Under the pieces are notes generated by a model. It did no database searches. It was not told where the DNA came from and saw only the letters and a list, made by a program, of their open reading frames with translations. Below are positions 34,745 through 46,938 of a DNA stretch of 64,000 nucleotides, one piece after another. This DNA comes from Lenzites betulinus. Lineage: Eukaryota > Basidiomycota > Agaricomycetes > Polyporales > Polyporaceae. A program made the translations under genes and the position numbers. Within the stretch, counting starts at the first letter, position 1, and every line of letters begins with the position of its first letter. The stretch spans positions 1 through 64,000 of the forward strand of contig JABYQU010000041.1 of the NCBI GenBank assembly GCA_022264855.1, read 5' to 3'.

Positions 34745-37008
34745 CTAGTCGTCCCCGAGCGCGAGCCCGACGATCGCGTACACGTTCGCGACGACGACGA
34801 CGAGCCAGATGAGGTACCCCAGCGCCATCACGACGCGCCCATTCGAAAAATCGACGAGCGTGCCCTCCTGCGCCTCCGCATCGCCGCCGACCACCACCTG
34901 CGTCTTCGCACCCTCCTTGTCGTCGTCCGCCTCCGCCTCCGCCGCCGGGAGCTCGTCGACGTCCACGTCCTGCGCAGAGACCTTCTTCGGCTTGCGCACG
35001 CTCATGATCGCGCGCGAGGAGGTGAGGTAGACGAGCGGGAAGACGATGAAGGGGAGCACGATGGAGAGGATGACCTGCGAGGCGACGAGGAGCGTGTCGA
35101 TGCCGTCGCGCCCGACCGCGGCGGCGACCGCGAGCGAGGGGACGAGCCCGATGCAGCGCGTGATTAGGCGGCGCATGATGGGCTGCGCGGAGTGATTATT
35201 GTCAGCTATCGTATTACTATTGGGGAGAAAGGGAGGTAAGAGGGTAGACATACCGAGAGGCGCCAGCGGATGAAGCCCTCCGAGACGATCTGCCCGGCGA
35301 GGGTGGCGATGATGGACGAGCTCTGGCCGGACGCGAGGAGCGCGAGCGCAAACAGGATCGCGGCGGCTGTAAAAACGCGCACACAAACACACGGGCGTGA
35401 GATGCGACTCGGGGCACGCGGAGTGAATAATGAGGCACGCACGCTTCCCGACGAGGTTTCCCAGGAGATCGTATGCGTCGAAGAGGCTCGCCGGGTTTTG
35501 ATCCCCGGTATTGCCGTTGAAGAACACCGCGCTCGAGAGGATGAGGATCCTGCGTTCGGCGCGCGCTGGGTCAGTGTGCGTTGTGCGTTCTCGAGAGGCG
35601 TGCGACTCACATCGAGTTGATGACGACAGCGAGCCCGAGCAGGCTGACGACCATGTCGACGATACCGTGGTAGAGGTGCGTGCGCACGAAGCTGTACGGC
35701 CGGTTCTCGTGCTCCGCGTGCGACGCGGGCAGCGGGCTCCTAGCGTCCGACATCTGCACAATGCGGAAGTGGCGCCGGAGGGACGCCTTGAAGGACTCCG
35801 CGAACGGCACGCGCTTCGTGCCAGACGTGAGCGTGGACGCGGCGGACAGCGCGGTGTCCAGCTCGCGCAGCTGCGTCTCCTTCGCGGGCTCGGGCAGGTG
35901 GTCGACGCGGTCCTGCGTGGCGAGCGCCGAGCCGAGGAACAGGCTGTGGGGCATTACAGTCGCTCCTATGATACCGATGGCTACGGGGACGTCAGTTAAA
36001 GATAGAGCACGCGGCGCGGCGTACGTACAGGTGTACAGCGCGTTGGACTGGATGACGGTCTTTGACGGCACGTAGCCTAGGAACGCGTCGCCCCAGTGGA
36101 CGCTTGCCTTGGAGATGATGACGGCCATGCAGATGAGGACTATGAATACCTAGGACGCGTGCACACGTGAGCGCGTGTACCGACACAATCGACCTCGCAC
36201 TTACAAGGACAGCGATGCAGAGCTCGAAGACCCGTACGGGCTTGCCGGCCATGGGGTCGCGCAACGCGAGGAGTATAAATACATCCGACGCGGTGAGGAG
36301 GACGCCGCCCCAAAGCGGGAGGGCGGGGAAGAGCATGCAGAGTGCGATGGCCGACCCAATGAGCTCCGCGAGGTCGGTACTGATGATGGCGATCTCGGAG
36401 AGGACATAGAGGGGGTAGAGGACGCCCCAGCGCCAGACCCTGGTGTTCGTCGGGCGGTTGTAGAGGAGGATGCGGCAATGCGAGGCGAGGTCTGCGCACC
36501 ACACGCGGTCAGGCGCCGAAGATCGCCCAAGAAGGCAGGACACATACCGAGTCCGGTCACGCAGCCGAGACGGGATGCCATGGTCTGCAGCGGGCGTGGT
36601 CCCTGTCAGCGGGCGCGCGGCGCGGTGCTGCAGCGCACGTACGTACCTGGACGACGATGGCGAAGAGCCCGGCGAGGAGCACGACGAACAGCAGCTTGTA
36701 CCCGAACTCGGACCCCGCCTGCAGGTCGACGCCCCAGTTTCCGCTGCAGTTGCGTGAGCGTTAGCGCGGAGGCGGGCGGAGCTTCCGTGCGGAACGACTC
36801 ACGGGTCAAAATATGCGACCGCGCACACGATGCCGACGCCGGTGTGCTTGGTGGTGTGTCGGACGACGACCCATGCATACTGGCGGATGCGCCGGAGCAG
36901 CGGGTGCTCGTCCGCCTTGGGCTGCTGTTGAGGCTGCTGAGCAGGAGCGTCCGCGACGACTCGGATCGGGGCGCGGAGGGGCTGGGCGGGGGAGATGCGG
37001 GGGTGCAT
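34745..37008 (-). CDS. Nramp-family divalent metal transporter
   Basis: Nine exons on the minus strand give 591 residues: 37008-36803, 36743-36647, 36584-36548, 36491-36205, 36149-36029, 35980-35611, 35549-35443, 35366-35254, 35182-34745. Nramp/SMF proteins import Mn2+, Fe2+ and related ions by H+ symport. Diagnostic motifs are the TM1 metal site AYFDPGNWGVD, the TM6 site [15 protein letters not shown], and the transport signature [20 protein letters not shown]. Hydrophobic segments fit about 11-12 helices, for example [20 protein letters not shown] and [20 protein letters not shown]. Loops contain an acidic, Lys-rich stretch before the last helix. The start at 37008 is the only in-frame ATG found upstream of the first helix, and leaves an N-terminal tail of about 55 residues. 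Confidence 0.93.
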
Positions 37009-37715
37009 GAGGGGCTCGGGGGGAGGTGGGGGTTGCTGGGGGGAAGAGCGGGGAGCATGAGCTGGCTGTGCTGGGCGTCGAGGTGGCCGTTATAAGGGAG
37101 CGCAAACCAGGCGAGCGGACGGCGCAGAGGGAACGACGATGTGGTACTCGACTCTCTGCCTCTCCCCTTCCATTTCATTAATTCTTTGCCCCGGCGCGTT
37201 GCCGATCCGTCCCGGGCTCGCTCTCCGCCAGGGCTCCCGTCCCTCCGTCACAGATCCGTAAGTTCCAGTGCGCAAAAACATATGCGTGCGGGCAGTGGTA
37301 GCGGTCAAAGAGCACGAGAACTTTACTGATGCTCTTCGGAATGGCAGCAGTCTCGACCCAAGCGCCCTTGTTCTGGCTCCCGCTAATAGCGGCCAGCGTC
37401 AACACCCAACTTACCGGACCCACGGAGACGCCCGCAGTGGGCATCTCGAGTATCTCACACACGCTCGCTCTCCCGCTTCAACCTGTGCAATCGTCGTTCA
37501 GGAGCCAAAAGGTATGAGACACCCCTATCCATACAACAGTATAGAGCTCATCGGCCTTCTCCACCGCATACCAAGCCCATCGCCGCCTCTCACTGGCTCC
37601 CGTGCAACTCTCCGCAGGCCCGGCTCATCCGCTCCGTCGGTCCTCCCAAGCCTTCGCCAGTCGTAGTCCGCAAGTTGCCCCTTCGTGCGGCGATCCGCAG
37701 CGCAACGCGACACAT
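37009..37715. other. no gene seen
   Basis: Upstream region of the Nramp gene and downstream region of the next minus-strand gene. Only short frames. Confidence 0.45.
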
Positions 37716-39374
37716 TTACGCCGTCAGATGCTCGACGTACCGCGAGCCAGAGGTGATGCACCAAGTCTCAGCGTCCGACCCGGGGCCACAGCTCGGGATG
37801 CTGCCGTTACTGCTCTCTGTGCTTGATGTCGGCCGGCGATGGCCACTGATACAGATGGAGTTCAACGAATCACCCGACTCCGTACGTGATGGTACATAGC
37901 GACCGTCCCGAGAGAGAGGGCCAGCCAAGAGCACCCCAGTAGACGCAGACCACAGTGCACGCAGACCCTTCCGTGCAGCCCCCAGAGCCGGAGAATCATG
38001 CCAGGAGAACGCAACGCGTTTCACAGCCGCTATCTGACACCCCAGCCGCGTCGCCCAGGAGCCAATGCGAGCCGCAGTCCGAGCGCGAGCACCACCAGAG
38101 GACACGCGCGAGCCAGAGCGCACATGCAAGCTAGAAGACCCAGAAGATGTCGCCAAGACCCTGAAGGGGAGCTCCTGCTTGAACGAGACGGACGATCCAA
38201 GCCCAAGGCCGCGGGTCGCCTCCGGGTCCCGCCTCGCGCTCGCGCTCGTGCCCGGGACGCCCAGGAGGCCCATGACCGCGCGGATGCGCGCCGTGCTTTC
38301 TGCGGGCGTGATGTACGGCGCGGTGAGCCATTGCCGACGCCCCCCGTCGTGTGCCTGGTACCACATCTTGCACGCCAGCCACTGCTTCTCGCACGCGCGG
38401 CAGATCAGGCCGTCCTCGAGTTGTGCCAGGCAGCAGCGGTCGCATGCAGGGATCGAGGGCGCAGGCGAGAGCGAGGCACTCGTCGAGGAGCCCAAGAGGG
38501 CCTGCTGGTCGGAGTCGTAGTCGGGTGTGGTCGCCTCCACATATTTGAACAACGTGATTGGCGAACGGGGGCAGAAGACGGGAGACTGGGCTATTTGCGG
38601 CGTCGGCAGCGTGAGCATGAGTGATGGTGCTGCAAGAAAAGCAGGAGTTGCTTCTGAGATGGATGAGGTCGGAACGGAAGAAGTGCGTCGCGGTTGGAAT
38701 TTCCCCGCAGTGGACCCGCGAGTCGGGTGAAGGTGTTCCTCAGGACCCTGCCGTAATGGTGAAATGAGCCACGCCAGGGGGCGGGAATTGAACATACCAT
38801 CGCGATGCGGACGAAGACTGCGCCCGAGCTTTCGTCGACGAGCTGCGGCACAGCAGGGTTCCCCAATCCGCTCAGGTCCGTCGTATGCGAGATAGCCGTG
38901 TGATACTCGCTTGGATCATAAGACTCCTCGTCCACATATGAAAACGACTGGCACGTTTCAGCGTTGCCTGCATCAAGTCAGTGAAGACACTGAAAATGAA
39001 GGACGTACGCGCCCAAAGTCCTCGGAATCCGACTCGTCTTCGTCCACGACCTGTATACATTCACTGAGCATCGTCCCGGACAAGCGGTATCAAGGTGGTT
39101 TACGTTCAGGGCAACGACCGCGCGTCCACCAATCCGCTGCTAGGGTCGTAAACAATGCGGTCGTGGTTCGGAAGCGTGCGCAAAAGATCGCCCTTACCTT
39201 CTGCCTGCGAACAGACTTCAGGGTTTTGCCGCCGGCTGGGGGTGACGACACAGGCCCCGCTGCCGCCTCCTCGTCGGAGGGCTCCGAGCACGACACCTGC
39301 TCACACTCCGCCATTAAGCAGCCCCGCGAGCGTGTGGGCGTAGACTGAATACGCACCTCCTGTCTCGCGACCAT
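37716..39374 (-). CDS. unrecognised protein with a CxxC...CxxC cluster
   Basis: Five exons (39374-39198, 39136-39104, 39050-39009, 38947-38798, 38747-37716) have lengths of 177, 33, 42, 150 and 1032 nt. All are multiples of three and all junctions are canonical, giving 477 residues. Early parts are acidic (VVDEDESDSEDFGR, YVDEESYDPSEY). A cysteine cluster CDRCCLAQLEDGLICRAC-KQWLAC suggests a small metal-binding knuckle, followed by KMWYQAHDGGRRQWLTAPYI. The C-terminal 200 residues are Ser/Arg-rich and low in complexity. I recognise no family; a lineage-specific basidiomycete protein is likely. The frame is open upstream to 39638, so an earlier start is possible. Confidence 0.6.
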
Positions 39375-40328
39375 TACTTCCAGCTGGTCCGGCTCGAGCC
39401 TCGTTGCGCGCGGGAGGCGACGGCGGATCTTCGGGTGCGCGCGTGCGGAGGGTTCCCAACGAGCAAGCCCATTCAGCCTCACCAGGCCGCTGCAGTCCGT
39501 TGAAGCTTCTCCAACACTCACAGGGCGCGCTGCGATGATGTTATGCACAAACCAGGACGATCTTTCTCGGAGACCCTGCACCAGGCGAGTCCCTCCCCGA
39601 GAAAGCCGAGCCCTGCTCGACTGCAGGATGCGTGCCATGTAGCGTGATGTGTGTAGTGTGTCTTCGGGCTAGGAGATGTTTGAATAGGCCTGCCGCAATA
39701 CCGGACACCGACGGGGCTTCGACTGAGACGGCCGACACGGCAAGGGGAGGATGGTGGTGGTCGGGGTCAGGAAGGAGGGCGCGTCCGAATGCAATCGCCA
39801 ACCGCAGGTCCGCACGCCCGGGCATCTCGGTGCGGCATTCTCCGCCGTCCATGCCACGCGGCTCGCGACTTCTTTGGCTACTAAGTTCGCCGTCTGAGCG
39901 CGTTCTCTACGATCGCCGCAGCTCAGCCATTCAAGACAACTTGTCCCCGGCGGCACGGAAAGTCGAGCGGAGTTGTACCCTGTTCAGCGGACATTGTAGG
40001 CACGCCAGGCAGGGCGCATTGCAATACCTCTAACCGCCCAAACTTACCGCAAAACCATTATACAGGCTACCGTAAGCAGGAAAATCTGTGCTCTAGGACG
40101 AGCTGCGGACGTTTCCCTTGTTAGGCTCTAAAGCGTACATAAGTCGCAGATAACGCCGGTAAAGTCCGCCCTATACTTCACGCGATATGACACTTGCGAG
40201 CACATGCTGATTGCTGCGGTTGACTGGGTAGAGTCATTGTACGGCACCTTATCCCGTCGGTCCCTTGAGCCGACGCAACCAATCTCCTCGGACGGGGTAT
40301 CGCGTTCTCTGAGTTCCAACCTCCAAGC
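39375..40328. other. intergenic, divergent promoter region
   Basis: Lies between the minus-strand cysteine-cluster gene and the plus-strand carboxypeptidase. The minus-strand frames here (39375-39638 and 39669-39956) could contain an extra 5' exon of the former, but no join is convincing. Confidence 0.4.
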
Positions 40329-42554
40329 ATGAACCTCGCATTCAAGTCTTTGCTACTTCTCGCCGGTGCATGCGCCATCGGCGTGGACGCTTCTCAACAG
40401 ATTCTGGGAGACCTCTCTTCGGACCAGGGGCGCGTTGACCCGACGTCTGGGACATTGCCGACATACGATCCCTACGCTTCATACGATGCGGGCCTCTTCA
40501 CGCCCGTCTCTGATCTGCGCTCCCTCTCCACGTCCGCGTACACCACTCTCACGCACCCCAAATTTCCGAAGCACAGCGTGCGGATCAAGGAATCCCAGTT
40601 CTGCGACGGCACCGTGCGGTATGTCACCTGCCTGTTCCACTTGTGTTAATCTCCCGTTCTGCCGGGCTCCCCGGAGTTGTGGTATCCGCAGAGTCCGTGC
40701 TGACAGACAGAGCGTGCAGGTCGTACACAGGCTACATCGATGTGGAGGCCAGGCATCTCTTCTTCTACTTTTTCGAGAGTCGTCGTGACCCCGACACCGA
40801 CGATGTCGTTTTCTGGACGAACGGCGGGCCTGGTGGTTCGTCTTCCCTCGGCCTCTTCATGGAGCTCGGTCAGTCCTACGAAATCTTTTAATTTTGTAAT
40901 TTTTGCTGACCAGAAGACAGGACCATGCCGAGTGACCGGACCCAACACGACAGAGCCCTTTGAGTACGGATGGAACGACCACGCCAATATTTTCTTCGTC
41001 GACCAGCCCGTCGGTGTCGGCTTCTCGTATGCGGACTACGGCGAGCAAGTGGTGCGTTGCCTAATCTTGACCAGTACATCCCGCGTGACTCAGTGGTCTG
41101 ATGATATCGTAGAGCACGACCGCTGAAGCAGCCGTCGACATTGCTTCTTTTGTCGCCATCTTCTTCGAGCACTTCTCGCAGTTCCAAGGCCGCCCGTTCC
41201 ATATGGCCGGAGAGTCCTACGGGGTGAGTTGTTAGCGCCCCGCCAGATCGGTAGCACCCCGTTCATGTCGCGAACTCTCCGAACGACAGGGCCGCTACAT
41301 CCCAGTGTTCGCCTCGACTATTTATGACCAGAACGCGCGGCTGATCGAAGCCGGCCTCGCGCCTGTCAACCTCTCGTCCATCATGATAGGTTCGTACATC
41401 ACTCCTGTGCTCAGGAGAGATTAAATAACCCCATAAAAGGGAACGGGTGCACGGATATGCAGCAAATGTCTCTGTCGTACTACGATGTCCAATGCGAAGG
41501 CTATGGATTCCCCTTCACCACGAGTATCGCGTAAGTCTTGCGAAGCGAGTATTGGGCCAGTTCACGAGCTTTACTATGATTCTAGAGAATGTGTGAAGCT
41601 CAAGGAGATCGTCCCGAGGTGTGAAAAGCGTCTCCAAGAGCATTGCAAGGACACCACGGACAACATCGACTGTCGTGCGGTGTACACGTTCTGCAAGGAT
41701 ACGTTCGCGGCGCTTTTCGAACGTGAGCACAAGGAGATGTTACACGGTCAGTCACTGATATGAGATGGGATGGGAATATAGGCGTGAATCCGTATGATGC
41801 ATCGAGGCCTTGGTACGAACATCTGCAACGGTGGTACAACACCCGACTAACAATGGTTCGGCTCCCCATTCCAGCACGGGCAATCCAAACTTCACCGAGT
41901 GCTACCCTATTCTCAAGTAGGCGCCATCCCGCATTCCCGCCTCCCAGCATACACTCAACATATCATCTCCACAGGAACATCTCCGAATTCCTCAACAACC
42001 CCTCCATTCAGTCCTCCCTCGGCGTCGACGGCCCCGGCTCGAACTATACCTGGGCTAACATGGATATGAACGGCCGGTTCGAATCGCACTACGACTACTG
42101 GTCCTTCCGGGCGCAGGATCACATCTCCGCGCTGCTCGAGCGCGGCGTGCGCGCGCTCATATATGTGGGCGCTTCGGACTGGATCTGTAACTGGGTGCGT
42201 GCTGTGGCTGCGGACGAATGTCTTATTTATCGGAGCGCGTGGCTGACGTTGAATTGTCTGATAACCACCTATACAGGTCGGCAACGAGCGCATGACGCTT
42301 GGGCTGGAGTGGACCAAGCAGGAACAATTCCGCAACGAACCCCTCAGGGAGTGGCTGGTAGAGGACGAAGTTGCGGGCAAAGTGAGGAGCGGAGGCGGAC
42401 TCACGTTCGCCACTATCGACGGCGCTGGGCATATGGTGAGTGTCATCCGCATGCAGGGTATTTGAAGCTAATTGACCATCCCCAGACTCCGTACGATGAA
42501 CCGGTTCGGTCACTTGAGCTTGCCAACCGATGGCTCGCCGGCGAAGAGTTCTGA
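40329..42554 (+). CDS. secreted or vacuolar serine carboxypeptidase (family S10)
   Basis: Twelve exons give 509 residues: 40329-40618, 40720-40868, 40921-41051, 41113-41223, 41290-41389, 41440-41530, 41586-41722, 41782-41812, 41875-41916, 41975-42194, 42277-42435, 42486-42554. An N-terminal signal peptide ([18 protein letters not shown]) and a pro-region precede the mature fold. S10 motifs: oxyanion [27 protein letters not shown], nucleophile Ser in MAGESYGGRYIPV, catalytic Asp in [16 protein letters not shown] and His in IDGAGHM. Paired cysteines and NFTE, NLSS and NYTW glycosylation sites fit a secretory-route enzyme. It removes C-terminal residues from peptides at acidic pH. The length matches carboxypeptidase Y-like enzymes with no lesion. 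Confidence 0.95.
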
Positions 42555-43434
42555 GGATGCTAATTTGTCGGGCTTGGTTTACATCGTCACCCACGGAAAT
42601 CGCGCTATGAAATCTATACTGATATTGGTTGAGTACTACGCACCTAAAGGAAGATGTGGACAGTGAATTTCGGGTATAGACTACGGATTCCGGAATTCCA
42701 GGATCTCGAGATCGGGCATCAATCTCGGCGCGAGCCGACATCCACCCACAACAACATACATTCTCTCAGGCCGAACCATTTGCCGAGGGTGACCAGGCTG
42801 CCCCATTCTTCCACAGCTGCATATGAGCCTCCACTGGAGGAACTATCATGGGTAGGAGCTGACACTGGTACGCACAGCTGTCCTGTTCTGCGATGGCGTT
42901 ATTGCTGATGGAGAATAACCCGAGCAACTGCGCCTGCGCATCCACCGAAAGTCATGTGCAATTATAGTGTCCATGTCATCTATCATGTCCGTTTCGTCTG
43001 CGCTGAAGGTATCAAGCAGCAGCGCACAATGGGCGCCGCTGTTCAGGCTGTACCCTCAGCGATATACTCAAGCTACTCCCGCAGTTCAATTACGCTAGTT
43101 ACATGCCCCTCCTCGGCGACCGAACCCTGTGAGTATTTCTCCAGATACCCGAGCATAGGTTCAATCACAGATTTTCTTTACCGGCTTGAAGGGCACTTTC
43201 CTCATCACTTGGGTATACACATATTCTACCAAGCTCAACGTTCATAACCGGCACAGGCCCGAAAATCAGTGCTATTGCTCACTACTGATCTCAGCATGGT
43301 GCGCCCGTAGCTAACTACGCTGCTACTCAACTATCGTTCGCTGATGACCAGCATGCCCGTCCTCCGGAGCGTGATGGAGACATCGTATGGGAGTGTACCA
43401 GGCCCACTATGCCTATATGAAAAAATCACCACTC
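42555..43434. other. no gene seen
   Basis: Intergenic DNA with short frames only; upstream region of the CPL1-like gene. Confidence 0.5.
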
Positions 43435-43441
43435 TATAAAA
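43435..43441 (+). promoter_or_regulatory. TATA box of the CPL1-like gene
   Basis: TATAAAA lies 154 bp upstream of the ATG at 43589, followed by a CT-rich tract (CTCCCCCTTCC) typical of strongly expressed fungal promoters. Confidence 0.6.
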
Positions 43442-43588
43442 CCATCGGGGTTCGCAAGCACGCCCGTCCCGCGGACTCAACCACACTACGCCGCACACCG
43501 GGCGAATCCAGCAGGACCGGCTCCCGCGTCTCTCCCCCTTCCTTTCTCTCTCTTTTCGCGCGGGTCGGGAACCCGCAGGCCGCCCAGG

Positions 43589-45445
43589 ATGCGTGCCTCT
43601 TTCACTTCCGTGCTCTTCCTCGTCTTCTTCTTCGACCTCTTCGTCACAGGCTTCGGCGCCGTGATACCCATCGTCGGCCGCGCCGAGCCAACCCCGGCCC
43701 CGACGAAGGCAGTGGCCCGCAAGCATGCAGCGCGTACCACTGGTCCGTCCGCTCGCCCGTCCGCGGCGGCGCCCTCCGCGCGTCACGTTGCTCGCCAGGG
43801 TGTGCCCAGCGCCCGCCCCCAGGCTGCACGACCATCCGCTAGACATGTCGCACGACAAGGCCCGAGTGCGCGCCCTGCACAACCCTCCGCACGTCCTCAG
43901 GGTGCACAACCCTCTGCTCGTCATGTCGCTCGCCAAGGACCGAGCGCGAAACCGGCTCAGCCCTCTGCAGCTCGCCAGGGCCCTAGTGCCGCTCCTAGGC
44001 CTGCTCAGCCATCCGCACGCCATGTTGCTCGTCAAGGCGCACCGAGCGCCCGCCCCGCTGGTCCTAGCGCAAAACCAGCTCAACCTTCAGCGCGTCATGT
44101 AGCTCGCCAGGGACCCAGTGCTCGGCCTGCTGCGCCCTCTGCACACTCCGCACAACCCTCTGCTCGGCATGTTGCCCGCCAAGGCCCGTCTGCGCGTCCG
44201 GCCCAGCCGTCCGCTCGTCCCGTGCAACCATCTGCGCGGCATGTAGCGCGCCAAGGTCCGTCCGCACGCCCTGCTGCTCCATCTGTACGCCCCGCACAAC
44301 CGTCTGCTCGGCATGTCGCAGCCCGTCAAGGGCCATCCGCGCGTCCGGCCCAGCCTTCCGCACGACCTCAGGCTGCCCAGCCATCAGCTCGCCATGTAGC
44401 TCGTCAAGGTCCTAGTGCTCGGCCCGCCGTCCCGTCTGCACGCCCTGCCGTTCCCTCTGCACGTCCCGCACAACCCTCCGCCAGGCACATTGCAGCCCGA
44501 CAAGGACCATCGGCGCGGCCGGCCCAACCTTCTGCACGCCCCGTACAGCCCTCTGCGCGCCATGTAGCGCGCCAAGGCCCGTCTGCACGCCCTGCGGCTC
44601 CCTCCGCACGTCCCGCTGCCCCCTCTGCACGCCCTGCATCTCCGTCCGCGCGCGCAAATGCCAAACGCACCGGGCCCTCCGCGCGTCCCGCAACACCCTC
44701 CGCGCGCCCCGCAACGCCATCCGCCCGCAACGTCCCCCGCGCCCCCGTCCCCTCCGCGCGCTACGCCAAGCGCTTCCTCCCCACCCCACCCGCCTCCCCC
44801 ACCGCCTCCTCCACCCCCACCACCACTCCCCCACCCACAACCACGCCCGCCGTCGACGCACAAGCGCGCGCGGCAGCGCCCGCGCAGCGGTACGTCCCGC
44901 GTGGGCCGCTCCCGGCGGACCTGCAGGCGCGCGTGTTCGCGGACAACGTCGTGCTCGAGCGCGAGTTCGTGTGGGTGTACGAGGAGGACGTGCGGTGGCT
45001 CGATGGGCGCGGCGATGAGGATGGGGAAGGCGAGGAGGAGTTGAGGACGTTGTCGGAGCATGTGTGTCCGGGGGCGTTGAGCGCGTGTCCGAGTGCGCCT
45101 GTGGACGCTGGGGGGGAGCTCGCGGCGTTGTTCGCGCGGACGGCGGGGGAGGAGGCGAGGGTGGGGAGGGACGTGGTGGAGAAGGTGGGGGGCAACTTTG
45201 AGTGTGTGGATTTGGGCGCGGATATCACGTCGTGTGGGGGGTGTGGGACGATTGACTCGCGGTAGGTGGTTGTGGGTTCTGTGTGTCGGTGATGCTGAGC
45301 GCTGATGGGTTGTTCGTGTTGTAGGTTTGACTGCACGAAGATCCCGGGCGCGGACGGAGTGTCGTGCACAGCTGGAGGCTGCCGCATCGATACCTGCAAT
45401 ACAGGACTCACTCCTTCCGAGGATGGGCTGTCTTGCGAGAGATAG
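43589..45445 (+). CDS. CPL1-like secreted protein with a long PSAR tandem-repeat region
   Basis: Two exons (43589-45261, 45325-45445) encode 597 residues. A signal peptide (RASFTSVLFLVFFFDLF) is followed by about 340 residues of imperfect tandem repeats built from PSARHVARQG and PSARPAQPSARP modules, then a Pro/Thr-rich spacer and an acidic segment. The C-terminal domain is Cys-rich (CPGALSACPS, FECVDLGADITSCGGCG, then across the intron FDCTKIPGADGVSCTAGGC and DTCNTGLTPSEDGLSC). That domain matches the CPL1-like domain of basidiomycete secreted proteins; CPL1 of Cryptococcus is a capsule and host-interaction factor. The repeats carry many single Arg and a few Lys-Arg sites (AKRTGPS, AKRFLP), so proteolytic release of peptides is conceivable but not shown. 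A cell-wall or extracellular role is likely. Confidence 0.85.
43740..44760. repeat. coding minisatellite in the CPL1-like gene
   Basis: Degenerate in-frame units of about 30-80 bp encode PSARHVARQGPSARP and PSARP(A/V)QP. Unit number and order are irregular, as expected from unequal exchange. Long frames on the other strands are shadows of this tract. Confidence 0.9.
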
Positions 45446-45663
45446 AACTCGAAGACAAGCACGAGCACGAAAGTTTCGTACGAGAGACGTCGGGCAAGGC
45501 TGGATTCTGTCCCGTAGCGTAGATCGCATTTTATGGCAATGAACACGCATAGCCGGCTTGCGTTCATTGTCAAAAACCATGGTATAACATATCCTCTGTC
45601 CCGATAAATGACAATCAAGCCCACTGTCTCTATCGTCGACATCTACTGGGGAAAGCGTCGACT

Positions 45664-46938
45664 CTACATAACCATACCCCTCGCCTTCCCCTTGAACGCC
45701 TGCCTCACCATCATCCATTCTATAGTCGTCAGTCCTCCCACCTGGAGCACTGAGCCAACTTCGTCCCAAGCCTCCGGCATGGTGCAGATCAGAGCCAAGT
45801 CCTCCTCATCCACGAGGCCCATCTTGTAGAACAGAGGCGCAGCGTGACCCAGCGGACGACGAAGATTGTTCAGAAACGTCCGGATGGCGGTGGGCCTCTC
45901 AGAGAGCTGCTGCATAGAAGGCGGAGACGCTAGACAGGCCCCAGGCCGAGCGGGAGGGTGTGGCAGGGGGTCATCAGGGGGACCGTCGGGATCAGACTTA
46001 AACCTCATAGTGACAGTATGAGTAGTACGAGCGACGGGAGGCGGGTCGCCAGCTAGGGTATGGGCAGACGACCGGGATGAGCAAGACGAAGCACTCCTAG
46101 TGGGAACTGGTAGTGGTGCGAGAGACTCCGAGGGTGCCGTAGACAGAGCGAGAGGCGGACCGACCGCCCGAGTGTTCTTGACTGGCGACCAGACCGCGGG
46201 GCGCAAGACGGGCGGCATGGACCGTACTTGGTTGCGAATCTCCTCAGGACTAGATATTGGGTCGGGAGACAGAGGCGAGGGAGGCTCAAGGTTACCAATC
46301 TGAGGGACTTTGGAGCTCGAGGCTACATTGCTGATGCTTGATTGAGGATTTGGGTCGCGGTTTTGGTCGCTGACGTTCCCACCAGCTGTCATAGTCTGTA
46401 TGTTAGAACGGCGATCCGAGCATCGAAGAGGATACAGCTCACATTGTTTCGCGGTGCTTTTAGCCTTGGTTGAGGGCTTCGCGATAGACCCATTGGTGGT
46501 ATCACCTTGCGAAGACATCATTGAGATGTCGCTCACACTTTCTTCCGCGGCGTTCGCAGAGGCTTCTGTACGAAACTGCGCATACCCCTCACACCTCGTG
46601 AAGATATGCATCTTCAAGACATCTGACGTCAGCGACATGTTTCCCATCCCCTACCTACTGAACCTACTCACCCGAATCGGCGTAGCCATCGCCCAGGAGC
46701 AAGTGCACTTCGGGCAGTGGAAGTGCGAGGTGACGGGGTTGCGCCGGAGGACGAAGCTATCCTTGGGGTGGCCCTTGAATATAATTTTAGTGTGCTTCTG
46801 GTGCACGGTGCGTTTGTGGTAGTTGGCGGACTTGTGCTCCGCGCCACAGCAGAAGAGCGGCGCTTTCGGTTCCTTGGGCCTGTAGGATGGCACCCATTGG
46901 CATCGTGAGAGGTAGACAAGAGAGTAGCGAACGTACAT
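45664..46938 (-). CDS. unrecognised zinc-finger-like protein, start codon split by an intron
   Basis: Three exons on the minus strand join in phase to 385 residues: AT at 46938-46937, 46879-46672 and 46611-45664, with introns of 57 and 60 bp. The start codon would be AT|G across the first intron, giving MPKEPKAPLFCCGAEHKSAN. Cys/His pairs (FCCGAEH, YHKRTVHQKHTK, then FHCPKCTCSWAMATPIRMH and FTRC) look like two irregular zinc fingers. The rest is Ser/Pro-rich, with a C-terminal conserved-looking segment (RPTAIRTFLNNLRRPLGHAA, YKMGLVDEEDLALI, WDEVGSVLQVGGLTTIEW). The family is not recognised. An alternative start upstream in a longer frame (47022) is possible but would carry an unlikely hydrophobic leader. 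Confidence 0.55.

Noticed and set aside
38911..39348. Plus-strand 145-residue frame
   Set aside because: It overlaps minus-strand exons whose phases and splice sites agree.
43740..44700. CRISPR-like regular repeats
   Set aside because: Units are in-frame coding modules of variable length without unique spacers, in a eukaryotic gene.
44384..45769. 461-residue minus-strand frame opposite the CPL1-like gene
   Set aside because: Complement of the coding repeat. The plus strand has the signal peptide, Cys-rich domain and splice sites.
46385..46450. Possible 47-bp intron in the zinc-finger-like gene (GTGAGC...CATACAG)
   Set aside because: Removing it shifts the frame into an early stop, while the unspliced frame continues to 45664.
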